From contig WJIV01000007.1 in the NCBI GenBank assembly GCA_014730055.1, forward strand, positions 1 to 25,164: a stretch of DNA of 25,164 nucleotides, in the 5' to 3' direction. Source of the stretch: Candidatus Bathyarchaeota archaeon (GTDB lineage: Archaea; Thermoproteota; Bathyarchaeia; TCS64). The position numbers were made by a program, and so were the translations under genes. The notes under the pieces are model-generated. The model saw only the letters and a list, made by a program, of their open reading frames with translations. It made no database searches and had not been told where the DNA came from. Shown here one piece after another: positions 13,277-21,063 of the stretch; the stretch's first letter is position 1, and each line of letters begins with the position of its first letter.

Positions 13277-15364
13277 TTGAGACACAAATGCTGGCTTCTT
13301 GACGCCTACATCGATGGAAAGGACGCGGTTTTATGGTTCAAGAAGGATGACGGAGGTTCCTTTAGGCTTCTTGAGAGGTGTCATCCCCTTTTCATAGCGA
13401 AGCCTATAGGCAAGCACGATCCGGTGGATGTATCTTGGCTCTTTGATAAGCATCCTCTAGTCAATTCTACAAAAGTGGTACTGAGGTACTCTTCCCTGAA
13501 TCGTGGGGAAAAGATCAGGGTAATCGAGGTCCAAGTCGATGAGCCGGGTGACCTGAAAAGGGTGGTGGCATACGGGAGAAGGCTTAGGGAGATAGAGGGA
13601 ATTTACAATACTGGCCTTGTACCTATACAGTGGCATCTAATCTACGCTGGCGTCCAGCCCTCGAGCCAGTGTTTTGTAGTAGAGAGAACTGGAAGGGTTA
13701 AAGAGCTTACCCGAATAGACGACGAGGAGAGATTAAGTCCTCCGCCTTTCACGGTAATGGAGTTATCTGTACCTGATTCCACACAGGTAACTAGGATCAA
13801 GGTATCTGAGGATGGACACGAGACACTAATTAAGGGAGAAGAAAAGACGGTCCTTAGAGAACTGCAGGACAGTATACAAAACAGCGACCCGGATATCATT
13901 GTAACCCCTAGCCCATTATCTACTTCGCAGTATCTACTGCAGAGAGCTTCCCATAACTCACTGGATCTGAGACTTGGAAGAGGTAACGAGGCCCTGAGAG
14001 GGAGAGTCCTGGTTAGTAGCAGAAGCTACCACGACATGGGGGTTGCTGGACTATCCGAGCGAGCCAGATTTACCTATGCCCCTATGGGAGTGAGCCACGA
14101 CTGGGAAGCAGGGAAGACCATAGACAGCAGGCAGTGCGCCGAGGCGGTGAACATGGACATCCTAGTACCTCCTATGAGGGGGGGATTCGCCTACAGCTCG
14201 TGGGCATGGGATCTCATCAGGCATGATAAAGGGGGAATGGTCTTCAGTCCCAAGCCAGGTCTTCACGTTAACGTGGCTGCCCTGGACTTTGAGTCGATGT
14301 TCCCAAACATTATCGTGAGGAAGAATGTCAGCTACGAGACGGTTACGGAGGACGGAGTAAACAGGAACCTCGAAGGGTTCCTAGGCCGGATCACTGAGCC
14401 TTTCCTAAGCAGGCGTATAAGGTTCAAGCATCTGCGAGAAAAGTACCCCGAGGGAAGCCGGGAATGGTTATGGTGCCAGCAGAGACAGAGCACGCTAAAG
14501 CTCTTCCTAGTAGTCTACTATGGCTACAGCGGCTGCTACGCTAACAGGTTCGCCAATGTGAGGGTCTTTCAGGAGATCAACAGACAGGCAAGAGACGCCA
14601 TGGTGACTGCCCTGCAGGTCGCTCAGAGGGAGGGCTATGATGTCGTATACGGTCCCTTTGACAGCCTCTTCGTGAAGCACCCGGAAGCAGGCAGCGAGGA
14701 CTTCAAAGAGCTAGCGGCTGAGATAACAGAGGAGACCCAACTGCCAATGTCGCTTGACAGGCACTTCAAGTACCTTGTGCTACTCAACAAGACAACCGAC
14801 CCCATCGTAATGGCCGCTAACCGTTACTACGGGAAGCTCACGGATGGGTCACTTTTTTATCGGGGCATCGAGATAAGGCGTCACGATACTCCACCCTTTA
14901 TCCATAATACGCAGGAAGAAATGATCAGAGCTCTACTGAGGCCCGCGGAAAAAAAGGAAGTACTTAGCAAGGGGCTCGATGAGGCACAGCGTATAGCCGG
15001 GAAAGCGATAACGAGTATAAGACGTGGGAGAGTTGATCCTAGGGAGCTTGTGATATCCAAGAGGCTAAGGAAGGACCTAAAAGATTACACATCTAATCAG
15101 CCACACATCGTAGCCGCAATGCTCGGAGAAATGGAAGAGATGAGCAGATACATCCTCGTTAACACCGAGTGCGAAAACCCCTTCATGAGAGTTATGCCAG
15201 AGTCCATGATCGATGAAGGACACAAGGCATACGACAAGCGTAAATACGCGTCCATGATGAGAAGGGCGGCCTGGAACATCCTAAGACCCTTCATCCCAGA
15301 AGAGAAACAAATAGGGAAACTCCGACTACGCGAAAGCAACCTCGATAAATACCTAAGCCTATGA
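13277..15364 (+). CDS. Family-B DNA polymerase, PolB2-like, exonuclease-deficient
   Basis: A 695-residue family-B polymerase. The palm and fingers are recognisable: GMVFSPKPGLHVN leads into motif A LDFESMFPNII (336-346; D337), motif B is LKLFLVVYYGYSG (407-419; K408), and motif C is YGPFDSLFV (458-466), where replicative enzymes have YGDTDS. The first motif C aspartate is P460; the essential second one, D462, is kept. Exonuclease motifs are degraded: Exo I reads VMELS without its aspartate, Exo II reads TPSPLSTSQYLLQ without the N and D, and I cannot find Exo III. The thumb-side KKRY motif reads ANRYYG. It is shorter than replicative PolB1/B3. The only usable start is TTG at 13277, as TAA lies three codons upstream. 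A translesion role is likely. Confidence 0.88.
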   Translation: MRHKCWLLDAYIDGKDAVLWFKKDDGGSFRLLERCHPLFIAKPIGKHDPVDVSWLFDKHPLVNSTKVVLRYSSLNRGEKIRVIEVQVDEPGDLKRVVAYGRRLREIEGIYNTGLVPIQWHLIYAGVQPSSQCFVVERTGRVKELTRIDDEERLSPPPFTVMELSVPDSTQVTRIKVSEDGHETLIKGEEKTVLRELQDSIQNSDPDIIVTPSPLSTSQYLLQRASHNSLDLRLGRGNEALRGRVLVSSRSYHDMGVAGLSERARFTYAPMGVSHDWEAGKTIDSRQCAEAVNMDILVPPMRGGFAYSSWAWDLIRHDKGGMVFSPKPGLHVNVAALDFESMFPNIIVRKNVSYETVTEDGVNRNLEGFLGRITEPFLSRRIRFKHLREKYPEGSREWLWCQQRQSTLKLFLVVYYGYSGCYANRFANVRVFQEINRQARDAMVTALQVAQREGYDVVYGPFDSLFVKHPEAGSEDFKELAAEITEETQLPMSLDRHFKYLVLLNKTTDPIVMAANRYYGKLTDGSLFYRGIEIRRHDTPPFIHNTQEEMIRALLRPAEKKEVLSKGLDEAQRIAGKAITSIRRGRVDPRELVISKRLRKDLKDYTSNQPHIVAAMLGEMEEMSRYILVNTECENPFMRVMPESMIDEGHKAYDKRKYASMMRRAAWNILRPFIPEEKQIGKLRLRESNLDKYLSL

Positions 15365-15394
15365 AAACCATTATTAAAAGTGTAGTAATATACA

Positions 15395-15400
15395 TTTTTT
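15395..15400 (+). terminator. T-run after the polymerase gene
   Basis: Six consecutive T lie 31-36 bases after the polymerase stop in an A/T-rich stretch, followed by CATTATTTAC. Archaeal RNA polymerase terminates on such runs without a hairpin. It is the only good candidate between the polymerase and lemA. Confidence 0.45.
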
Positions 15401-15470
15401 CATTATTTACTGATTACCATAAGCTCAGAAAAAAGATCAGATTTCAGATACTTATAGAACAAAAGTTTCT

Positions 15471-15488
15471 TTGTAAATAAGTTTATAG
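15471..15488 (+). promoter_or_regulatory. TATA-like region for lemA-htpX
   Basis: TTGTAAATAAGTTTATAG offers two overlapping TATA-like elements. Depending on which is used, transcription would start about 15502-15510, giving a leader of 19-27 bases that includes the Shine-Dalgarno at 15514. Unlike several neighbours, this gene pair therefore appears to have a leadered message. Confidence 0.4.
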
Positions 15489-15513
15489 ACCATTGGCCCA
15501 CTGTTTTGATTAA

Positions 15514-15518
15514 GGTGA
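15514..15518 (+). promoter_or_regulatory. Shine-Dalgarno for lemA
   Basis: GGTGA, within TAAGGTGAAAG, ends about ten bases before the ATG at 15529. It fixes the lemA start. Confidence 0.65.
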
Positions 15519-15528
15519 AAGAAAGACA

Positions 15529-16074
15529 ATGTTAGGAGCACTCTTACTAATCGGCGCCATAGCTGTGGTGCTGATTGGTCTTTACATAAACGTCTATAAT
15601 AAGATCCAGACCTATGAGAACCGCATCGATGAGGCGTACGCGCAGATTGATGTGCAGCTGAAGAAGAGATACGATCTCGTACCCAATCTCGTGGAGACCG
15701 TGAAGGGGTACGCAAGCCATGAACGGGAGATATTCGAGGAAGTAGCGAAAGCCCGGTCCGGGTTGGTAGGCGGCAGCATCCAAGAGAGAGTTGAAGCTGA
15801 TAACCAGCTTACTCAAGCCTTAGGGCGCCTTTTCGCTGTTGCTGAGGCCTACCCTGACCTGAAGGCAAGTGAGAACTTCACCCTTCTTCAGGAGCAGCTC
15901 GAGGGGATTGAGAACAAGATAGCCTACGCCCGGCAGTACTATAACCAGACCGTGCTGGACTATAACAACCTGATATCCACTTTCCCAGGCGTAATCTTCG
16001 CCGGGGGACGCGAGGAAAAGGACTTCCTAGAGATACCCGAGGAGCAGCGTGAGGCACCAGAAGTAAGGTTCTAG
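15529..16074 (+). CDS. lemA: LemA family membrane protein
   Basis: A 181-residue LemA protein with one N-terminal membrane helix (about 2-22). It continues into the family's conserved helical stretch: YNKIQTYENRIDEAYAQIDV (about 23-42), then LKKRYDLVPNLVETVKGYA (about 44-62), the most diagnostic segment. The later helices (ARQYYNQTVLDYNN, then FPG at about 153-155) are also typical. LemA proteins are small coiled-coil anchors of unsettled function, often encoded beside membrane proteases. Here htpX follows after one base, so the two form a standard lemA-htpX pair. Confidence 0.95.
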   Translation: MLGALLLIGAIAVVLIGLYINVYNKIQTYENRIDEAYAQIDVQLKKRYDLVPNLVETVKGYASHEREIFEEVAKARSGLVGGSIQERVEADNQLTQALGRLFAVAEAYPDLKASENFTLLQEQLEGIENKIAYARQYYNQTVLDYNNLISTFPGVIFAGGREEKDFLEIPEEQREAPEVRF

Positions 16075-16075
16075 T

Positions 16076-16978
16076 ATGTCCAGCCGGAGTTTTAGGGATG
16101 AGCAGTCCCGCAACAGGCGGGACAGCCTTATTCTGGCCAGCGTAGTAAGTGTAATATTATTCGTTCTCATCGTGTCCATAAGTTATATCTTTGCACCGGA
16201 CGCGCTCTACATAATGGTACCAATAAGCCTCGTGATGGTCTTCCTGTACACATGGGGCAGCTACCAGTACGGGGATAAGGTGGTCCTCAGCTCTGTAAAC
16301 GCTAAACCAGCAGAAGGTCCAGAGTATACTTATCTTAATAACACAGTGGAGGGGCTGGCGATAGCCGCAGGCATACCGAAACCAGACGTGTACGTGGTCC
16401 CGAGTGATGAGCTTAATGCCTTCGCGACTGGGAAGGATCCGGAGAACGCCTCCCTCGCGGTAACCACTGGTTTGATGAATACACTCGACAGGGATGAACT
16501 TGAGGGTGTAGTTGCCCACGAGATTAGTCACATCAGAAACAGAGATGTTCAGTTCATGACCGTGGTTGCTGTTCTGGTGGGATTAGCTGGAATACTCAGC
16601 CATATGATATTGAGAAGCTACTGGTGGGGGGGAGGTCGAAGGAGAAGGAGCAGGGACGGAGGAGGCTTGGGAATAGCCATCATAGTCCTTGGATTCATTC
16701 TTGCCATATTCGCACCCATCGCCACGAGACTTGTTCAGCTAGCCGTGAGCCGTCGAAGGGAGTACCTCGCAGACGCCTCCGGAGCAGAGCTGACGAGGTA
16801 CCCTGATGGACTGGCTGATGCCTTAGAAAAGATCTCCAAATACAACAAGGGCAAGATGGATGTCAGCGAGTCGGTTAGCCACCTCTTCATAAGCGACCCC
16901 AATAGGAGTCCTCTGGACTCACTATACAGAACTCATCCTCCCATAGAGGAGAGGATCAAGCGCCTACGAGAGATGTAA
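16076..16978 (+). CDS. htpX: Zinc metalloprotease HtpX (M48 family)
   Basis: A 300-residue membrane protease of the M48B group, which degrades misfolded membrane proteins. Two membrane helices lie at about 18-40 and 42-62. The zinc motif HEISH (148-152) supplies H148, E149 and H152, and E229 in RREYLADASG is the third ligand. Helices at about 160-178 and 197-221 flank a loop rich in Gly and Arg (WWGGGRRRRSRDGGG), typical of the family. The C-terminus has THPPIEERIKRL, the usual HtpX ending. The length is close to the bacterial protein. It starts one base after the lemA stop. Confidence 0.96.
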   Translation: MSSRSFRDEQSRNRRDSLILASVVSVILFVLIVSISYIFAPDALYIMVPISLVMVFLYTWGSYQYGDKVVLSSVNAKPAEGPEYTYLNNTVEGLAIAAGIPKPDVYVVPSDELNAFATGKDPENASLAVTTGLMNTLDRDELEGVVAHEISHIRNRDVQFMTVVAVLVGLAGILSHMILRSYWWGGGRRRRSRDGGGLGIAIIVLGFILAIFAPIATRLVQLAVSRRREYLADASGAELTRYPDGLADALEKISKYNKGKMDVSESVSHLFISDPNRSPLDSLYRTHPPIEERIKRLREM

Positions 16979-16986
16979 TTTTCTCA

Positions 16987-16997
16987 TTTTTTTTATC
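16987..16997 (+). promoter_or_regulatory. T-run serving as htpX terminator and TATA-like box for the next gene
   Basis: Eight T followed by ATC lie 9-19 bases after the htpX stop. The run is a good archaeal terminator. Its TTTTTATC part (16990-16997) is centred about 26 bases before the ATG at 17019, the right distance for a leaderless start of the CoA-transferase gene. The gap is only 40 bases, so one element may do both jobs. Confidence 0.45.
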
Positions 16998-17018
16998 TAC
17001 AAAACTCATCCATAGCCT

Positions 17019-18149
17019 ATGCAGGCATTAGAAGACATCAGAGTACTTGATCTCACACACGTACAGGCAGGCCCCATAGTCACTCTCTACATGGCCGGAA
17101 TGGGAGCCGAGGTAATCAAGGTCGAGCCCCTATGGGGCGAGATGAGCCGGATGACCCCTCCTATGATCAAGGGCCAGAGTCCCTACTTCCTTTATCTCAA
17201 CAGGGGGAAGAAGGATATCACACTCAACCTCAAGGAAGAGGAGGGGCTAATGATCTTCAAAGAGCTGGTGAAGAAGAGCGATGTTGTCATAGAGAACTTT
17301 TCTGCTGGCACTATGGAAAGGATGGGACTCGGCTGGGATGTACTAAGAGAGCTCAACCCGGGCATCATCTACGCCAGCATATGCGGTTTCGGTCACACAG
17401 GTCCCTGGAAAGACAGAAGAAGTTTTGATCCCATAGCCCAAGCCACGAGCGGCTACATGTGGCTGAACAGAGACGACCTGAATGAGACGGGCCCTCCTAT
17501 TCTCGCATCGGAAGCAATCGCCGATACCATACCCGGATTCACCTGCCTTATCGGTATACTGGCAGCCCTGAACTACCGGAACCGTACCGGAATGGGACAG
17601 AGAGTAGACGTTGCCCAGATGGACAGCATGATAGCGGTCATGAGAAGCTTCAGCTTCTGGACACTCGCTGACACCACCTTCAGGCGGGCGGCGAGAAAGT
17701 ACAGGATTGGAGTCTCTGGGCTCCACCGGACTTCTGATGGATATGTGATGTTCAGCCTGCCTGCAGGAAGAATAACCGACTGGTTCATGGAACTTCTTGG
17801 AGTAGATGAGCTACTGCCCGAGGTAGTGGATCAATGGGTTAGAGAGAGAACAACTGATGAAGTAGTTACGCTCCTAGAGGAGGCAGGAGTTCCAGTTGGA
17901 CCTGTTCTAAATCTTGATGAGGTGCTGGAGAGCCCCCAGGCGAAGGCTAGGGAGATGTTCGTCAAGGTTGAGCATCCTGTCGCCGGAGAGATGACGCAGC
18001 CAGGTTTCCCAATAAAGTTCAGCGATACCAAGGGCGATCTCTCCAAGCCCTCACCCCTACTAGGAGAGCACACTGAAGAGGTGCTATCAGGGCTTCTAGG
18101 CTACAGCGAGGAGAGGATCCAGGAACTCCGTAATAATGGTATAGTCTAG
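17019..18149 (+). CDS. Class III CoA-transferase (CaiB/BaiF family)
   Basis: A 376-residue member of the formyl-CoA transferase/alpha-methylacyl-CoA racemase/carnitine CoA-transferase family, which moves CoA between carboxylic acids through an aspartyl-CoA intermediate. The N-terminus LEDIRVLDLTHVQAGPIVT (about 4-22) and GAEVIKVEP (29-37) are the typical CoA-fold opening. The catalytic aspartate is D169, in GPPILASEAIADTIPG; the position equals D169 of oxalate formyl-CoA transferase. The C-terminal GVPVGPVLNLDEVLESPQA is also typical. The next gene, in the same direction after 49 bases, encodes a thiamine-diphosphate enzyme, the pairing found in oxalate degradation. Substrate unknown. Confidence 0.92.
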   Translation: MQALEDIRVLDLTHVQAGPIVTLYMAGMGAEVIKVEPLWGEMSRMTPPMIKGQSPYFLYLNRGKKDITLNLKEEEGLMIFKELVKKSDVVIENFSAGTMERMGLGWDVLRELNPGIIYASICGFGHTGPWKDRRSFDPIAQATSGYMWLNRDDLNETGPPILASEAIADTIPGFTCLIGILAALNYRNRTGMGQRVDVAQMDSMIAVMRSFSFWTLADTTFRRAARKYRIGVSGLHRTSDGYVMFSLPAGRITDWFMELLGVDELLPEVVDQWVRERTTDEVVTLLEEAGVPVGPVLNLDEVLESPQAKAREMFVKVEHPVAGEMTQPGFPIKFSDTKGDLSKPSPLLGEHTEEVLSGLLGYSEERIQELRNNGIV

Positions 18150-18158
18150 CTCCGGTGG

Positions 18159-18164
18159 TTTTTT
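18159..18164 (+). terminator. T-run after the CoA-transferase gene
   Basis: Six T (GGTTTTTTCAC) lie ten bases after the CoA-transferase stop and immediately before the TATA-like box of the following gene. This suggests that the two genes have separate messages despite facing the same way. Confidence 0.4.
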
Positions 18165-18167
18165 CAC

Positions 18168-18175
18168 TATATAAT
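18168..18175 (+). promoter_or_regulatory. TATA box for the thiamine-diphosphate enzyme gene
   Basis: TATATAAT, the best TATA match in the window, is centred 27-28 bases before the ATG at 18199. Transcription should start at or within a base or two of the ATG, giving a leaderless message. No Shine-Dalgarno is present in between. Confidence 0.6.
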
Positions 18176-18198
18176 TGACATAGTTATACAGTGATTTT

Positions 18199-19848
18199 AT
18201 GGTCAGAGCGGTGGATGGTTTAGTAGAGATCCTTAAGGAAGAGGAAGTTGGGTTCGTCAGCACCTTCCCCACGAGCAGAATGAACAACGCAATAGGCGAG
18301 TCCGATGATATCGATCTATTTATGGTAAGGGATGAGAGATACGCGGTAGCTACCGCAGATGCTTACAGCAGGTTAATGGACGGGAAAGGGTTTGGTGTAT
18401 GCACCGTGATGGGAGGCGTCAATGCCGCTGGAACGCAGATGGCTTATGGGGCAATGGCGCAGGCCTATGAGGACAGCGTTCCCCTCCTGTGCCTCACAGA
18501 CGGGGTTGAGCCCGAGTTATGGGGCCGAACGAGATATGATATATCGGAGGGGTTTAAGAGTATCACAAAGTGGACGGGATACATCAACAGTCCCGAGAGG
18601 GTGCCTGAGTACCTTAGAAGAGCTTTCACCAAGCTCAAGACAGGGAGACCAAGCCCGATTCTACTTCAATTACCAAGGGATCTTGGGGAATACGATCCCA
18701 AGAAATATCCTTACAGTCGTGTTAGAGGCTGGAGAAGTCAGGGGGACCCCGATGATGTTAAGAGAGCAGTCAAGGCGATCCTAAAGGCAGAGACTCCATT
18801 GCTGTACGCTGGGTCAGGTGTATTCTCAGCGGACGCGGTTAAGGAGTTAAGGGAGTTCGCTGAAACTGCTCAGCTCCCCGTCCTGACGACCCTGCAGGGT
18901 AAGAGTGTGTTCCCAGAGAATCATCCACTAGCATTGGGTGTAAGGGGGTTACCCGCCGAGAGGTTCTTGAAGGAATCGGACCTTGTATTAACTATTGGTG
19001 TAGGGCTTACTCCTAGCCATTTTATGCAGAATATACCCGATCCGGGCAGCAAGATCATAATACAGTGCACTATAGATGAGTCGGATTTGAACAACGATTA
19101 TATGATTGGTCACGCCGTGCTGGGTGACGCTAAGCTTGTTCTGAGACAACTGAAGGTGGCTGTCGAGGAGGAGGGCGCACCCAGTGAGGATGAGGAACTA
19201 GTCGCGGAGGTCAAGGCGGCCAAGGATGATATGATGGAGAAGTATTCCCCTCTCATGGCCTCAGATGCTACCCCAATCAATCCCTATCGGGTATATGCTG
19301 ATCTTATGGATGTAATTGACATGGAGAATAGCTTTGTTACCCATGAGTCAGGTAACACCAGAGATCAGTTGAGCACAGTATTTGAGTCGAGGGTCCCCCA
19401 TGGATTCATGGGATGGGGTAACGTCACTACCCTTGGCTACGGGCTTGGCGCTGCCTTCGGTGCTTACCACGCTTTGCCGGGTAGGCAGATAGTCAGCGTA
19501 ACAGGAGATGCAGGGGTGGGTTACCAGATGGGTAACTGGGAGACTATGTTACGCTATGAGATGGGTGTGACAATACTGCATATCAATAACAACGGTTTCG
19601 GTGGATACGGGCCTGGATTCTGGGGTGAAGGCCATAGCCCATATACATATGAGTTAACACCTCATGGGACCCAGAGCACAGCCAAGGTAGCGGAGGCACT
19701 GGGTATAGAGAGTGAACGTGTTGAGGACCCGGACGAGGTCAAGCCTTCCATTAGGAGAGCCCTAGAAGCAAATAGCAGGGATAAACCCTATCTACTAGAG
19801 GTAATCTGCAGCAAGTACCCTGTTTACCCTAGCTGGGTCAGAGGCTGA
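18199..19848 (+). CDS. Thiamine-diphosphate-dependent enzyme (acetolactate synthase/oxalyl-CoA decarboxylase superfamily)
   Basis: A 549-residue enzyme with the three-domain layout of the acetohydroxyacid synthase/benzoylformate decarboxylase/oxalyl-CoA decarboxylase superfamily. The PYR domain at the N-terminus has the cofactor-activating glutamate E46 in VRDERYAVATADAYSR. A central Rossmann-like domain follows (about 190-320). The PP domain has GDAG at 436-439 and NNN at 463-465, the GDG-x(24-27)-NN thiamine-diphosphate motif with A in place of the second G. An upstream segment, GNVTTLGYGLGAAFGA, is typical. The superfamily cleaves or joins carbon next to a carbonyl. Placement after a class III CoA-transferase suggests an acyl-CoA substrate, possibly oxalyl-CoA or a 2-hydroxyacyl-CoA. 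A true acetolactate synthase is less likely without a regulatory subunit gene beside it. Confidence 0.88.
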   Translation: MVRAVDGLVEILKEEEVGFVSTFPTSRMNNAIGESDDIDLFMVRDERYAVATADAYSRLMDGKGFGVCTVMGGVNAAGTQMAYGAMAQAYEDSVPLLCLTDGVEPELWGRTRYDISEGFKSITKWTGYINSPERVPEYLRRAFTKLKTGRPSPILLQLPRDLGEYDPKKYPYSRVRGWRSQGDPDDVKRAVKAILKAETPLLYAGSGVFSADAVKELREFAETAQLPVLTTLQGKSVFPENHPLALGVRGLPAERFLKESDLVLTIGVGLTPSHFMQNIPDPGSKIIIQCTIDESDLNNDYMIGHAVLGDAKLVLRQLKVAVEEEGAPSEDEELVAEVKAAKDDMMEKYSPLMASDATPINPYRVYADLMDVIDMENSFVTHESGNTRDQLSTVFESRVPHGFMGWGNVTTLGYGLGAAFGAYHALPGRQIVSVTGDAGVGYQMGNWETMLRYEMGVTILHINNNGFGGYGPGFWGEGHSPYTYELTPHGTQSTAKVAEALGIESERVEDPDEVKPSIRRALEANSRDKPYLLEVICSKYPVYPSWVRG

Positions 19849-19870
19849 TCTATTTTCACATCCGAAAGAC

Positions 19871-19879
19871 GCTTTTACC
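19871..19879 (+). promoter_or_regulatory. Weak TATA-like element for the M20 peptidase gene
   Basis: GCTTTTACC is centred about 19 bases before the ATG at 19894 and 25 bases before a second in-frame ATG at 19900. If this box is used, the leaderless start would be the second ATG (protein two residues shorter). The match is weak, and read-through from the upstream gene is equally possible. Confidence 0.3.
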
Positions 19880-19893
19880 CGAGACACCCAATT

Positions 19894-21063
19894 ATGTCCA
19901 TGGTAAGTTCAATAGATCGAGGTCATATGGTAGGTCTCCTGAAGGACCTCGTGAGCATAGATTCAGTTAACCCATCGTTGGTTCCGGATTCAGCTGGAGA
20001 AAAAGAGATATCGGACTACATTGAGGACTGGATGTTATCATTAGGTCTAGAGACAGAACGCTACGATGTAAAACCTAATAGACCGAACGTTGTGGGGGTG
20101 TTAAAGGGATCAGGGAAGGGGAAGACCCTGCTTCTAAACGGTCATACGGATACAGTTGGAGTGGACTATATGGAAATAGACCCGTTCGAACCAGTTGTCA
20201 AAGAGGGTAGGCTTTACGGAAGGGGTAGTTTTGACATGAAAGGGGGGTTGACGGCCTCCATGTCAGCAGTTAAGGCCGTGATTGACTCCGGTGAAGAGTT
20301 GAAGGGGGATGTTATTCTAGCAGCTGTCTGTGATGAGGAATACGCGAGCATTGGCACCGAGAGACTAATGGAGGACATCAGAGCAGATGCGGCTATAATA
20401 GGAGAATTCACAGCGGAGAACATACAGATCGCACACAAAGGCTTTGCCTGGATTGACCTGGAGACACGGGGACTAGCAGCCCATGGTTCAGCATACAAGG
20501 TGGGTGTAGATGCCATAGCAAAGATGGGATATGTCCTAATCGGGCTTGAGGCCCTTCAGAAGATACTCGAGGAGATAGAGCACCCACTAGTTGGTCCTCC
20601 CAGTGTACACGCCAGCATTATTGAGGGCGGCAGGGAGCTGAGCACATACCCTGACAAGTGTATGCTGAAGATCGAGAGAAGACTCATACCGGGAGAGAAT
20701 AAGGAGGACGTTGACAAGGAGCTCAGAGATATGCTGGCGTCAATATCTGAGGGTGACCCTAAATTCGCGGCCTCATACGAGATAACGTTTTACCGTGCTC
20801 CCATGGAGATAGGCGAGGATGAAGAGATCTGTCGAATGCTTAGAAAAGGTGCAAGGGATATAACAAACAGAACCCCGGAATGGATAGGCGGATCGGGTTG
20901 GATGGATACACAGATAATTTGGAGTAAAGGAATCCCCGCAGTTGCTCACGGACCTTTTGGAGAAGGAGCGCATGCTAAAGAGGAATGGGTGGATCTAGAC
21001 TCCGTGTACCGTGTTGCTCAAGTTCATGAGTACGCTATAAGGAATTTCTGCGGAGTAACCTAA
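19894..21063 (+). CDS. M20 family metallopeptidase/deacylase (ArgE/DapE/CPG2 type)
   Basis: A 389-residue di-zinc amidohydrolase of the M20 family, which includes acetylornithine and succinyl-diaminopimelate deacylases and carboxypeptidases. The two-metal site is complete: H84 with D86 (LNGHTDTV), bridging D114 (YGRGSFDMKGG), general base E148 with E149 (CDEEYASIG), E171 (GEFTAENI), and a C-terminal H360 (GEGAHAKEEWV). The middle (about 175-290) is the lid/dimerisation domain. Substrate cannot be assigned; no lysine or arginine pathway genes are nearby. Its TAA overlaps the stop of the convergent phosphoesterase gene. Confidence 0.92.
   Translation: MSMVSSIDRGHMVGLLKDLVSIDSVNPSLVPDSAGEKEISDYIEDWMLSLGLETERYDVKPNRPNVVGVLKGSGKGKTLLLNGHTDTVGVDYMEIDPFEPVVKEGRLYGRGSFDMKGGLTASMSAVKAVIDSGEELKGDVILAAVCDEEYASIGTERLMEDIRADAAIIGEFTAENIQIAHKGFAWIDLETRGLAAHGSAYKVGVDAIAKMGYVLIGLEALQKILEEIEHPLVGPPSVHASIIEGGRELSTYPDKCMLKIERRLIPGENKEDVDKELRDMLASISEGDPKFAASYEITFYRAPMEIGEDEEICRMLRKGARDITNRTPEWIGGSGWMDTQIIWSKGIPAVAHGPFGEGAHAKEEWVDLDSVYRVAQVHEYAIRNFCGVT

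Noticed and set aside
15452..15816. Antisense open frames over the start of lemA
   Set aside because: They overlap a convincing lemA with its own Shine-Dalgarno, show no recognisable motif and have a composition expected from the reverse of a helical protein.
18199..19848. Naming the thiamine-diphosphate enzyme as acetolactate synthase
   Set aside because: The superfamily motifs fit, but there is no small-subunit or branched-chain gene nearby and a CoA-transferase precedes it. A specific name would overstate the evidence.
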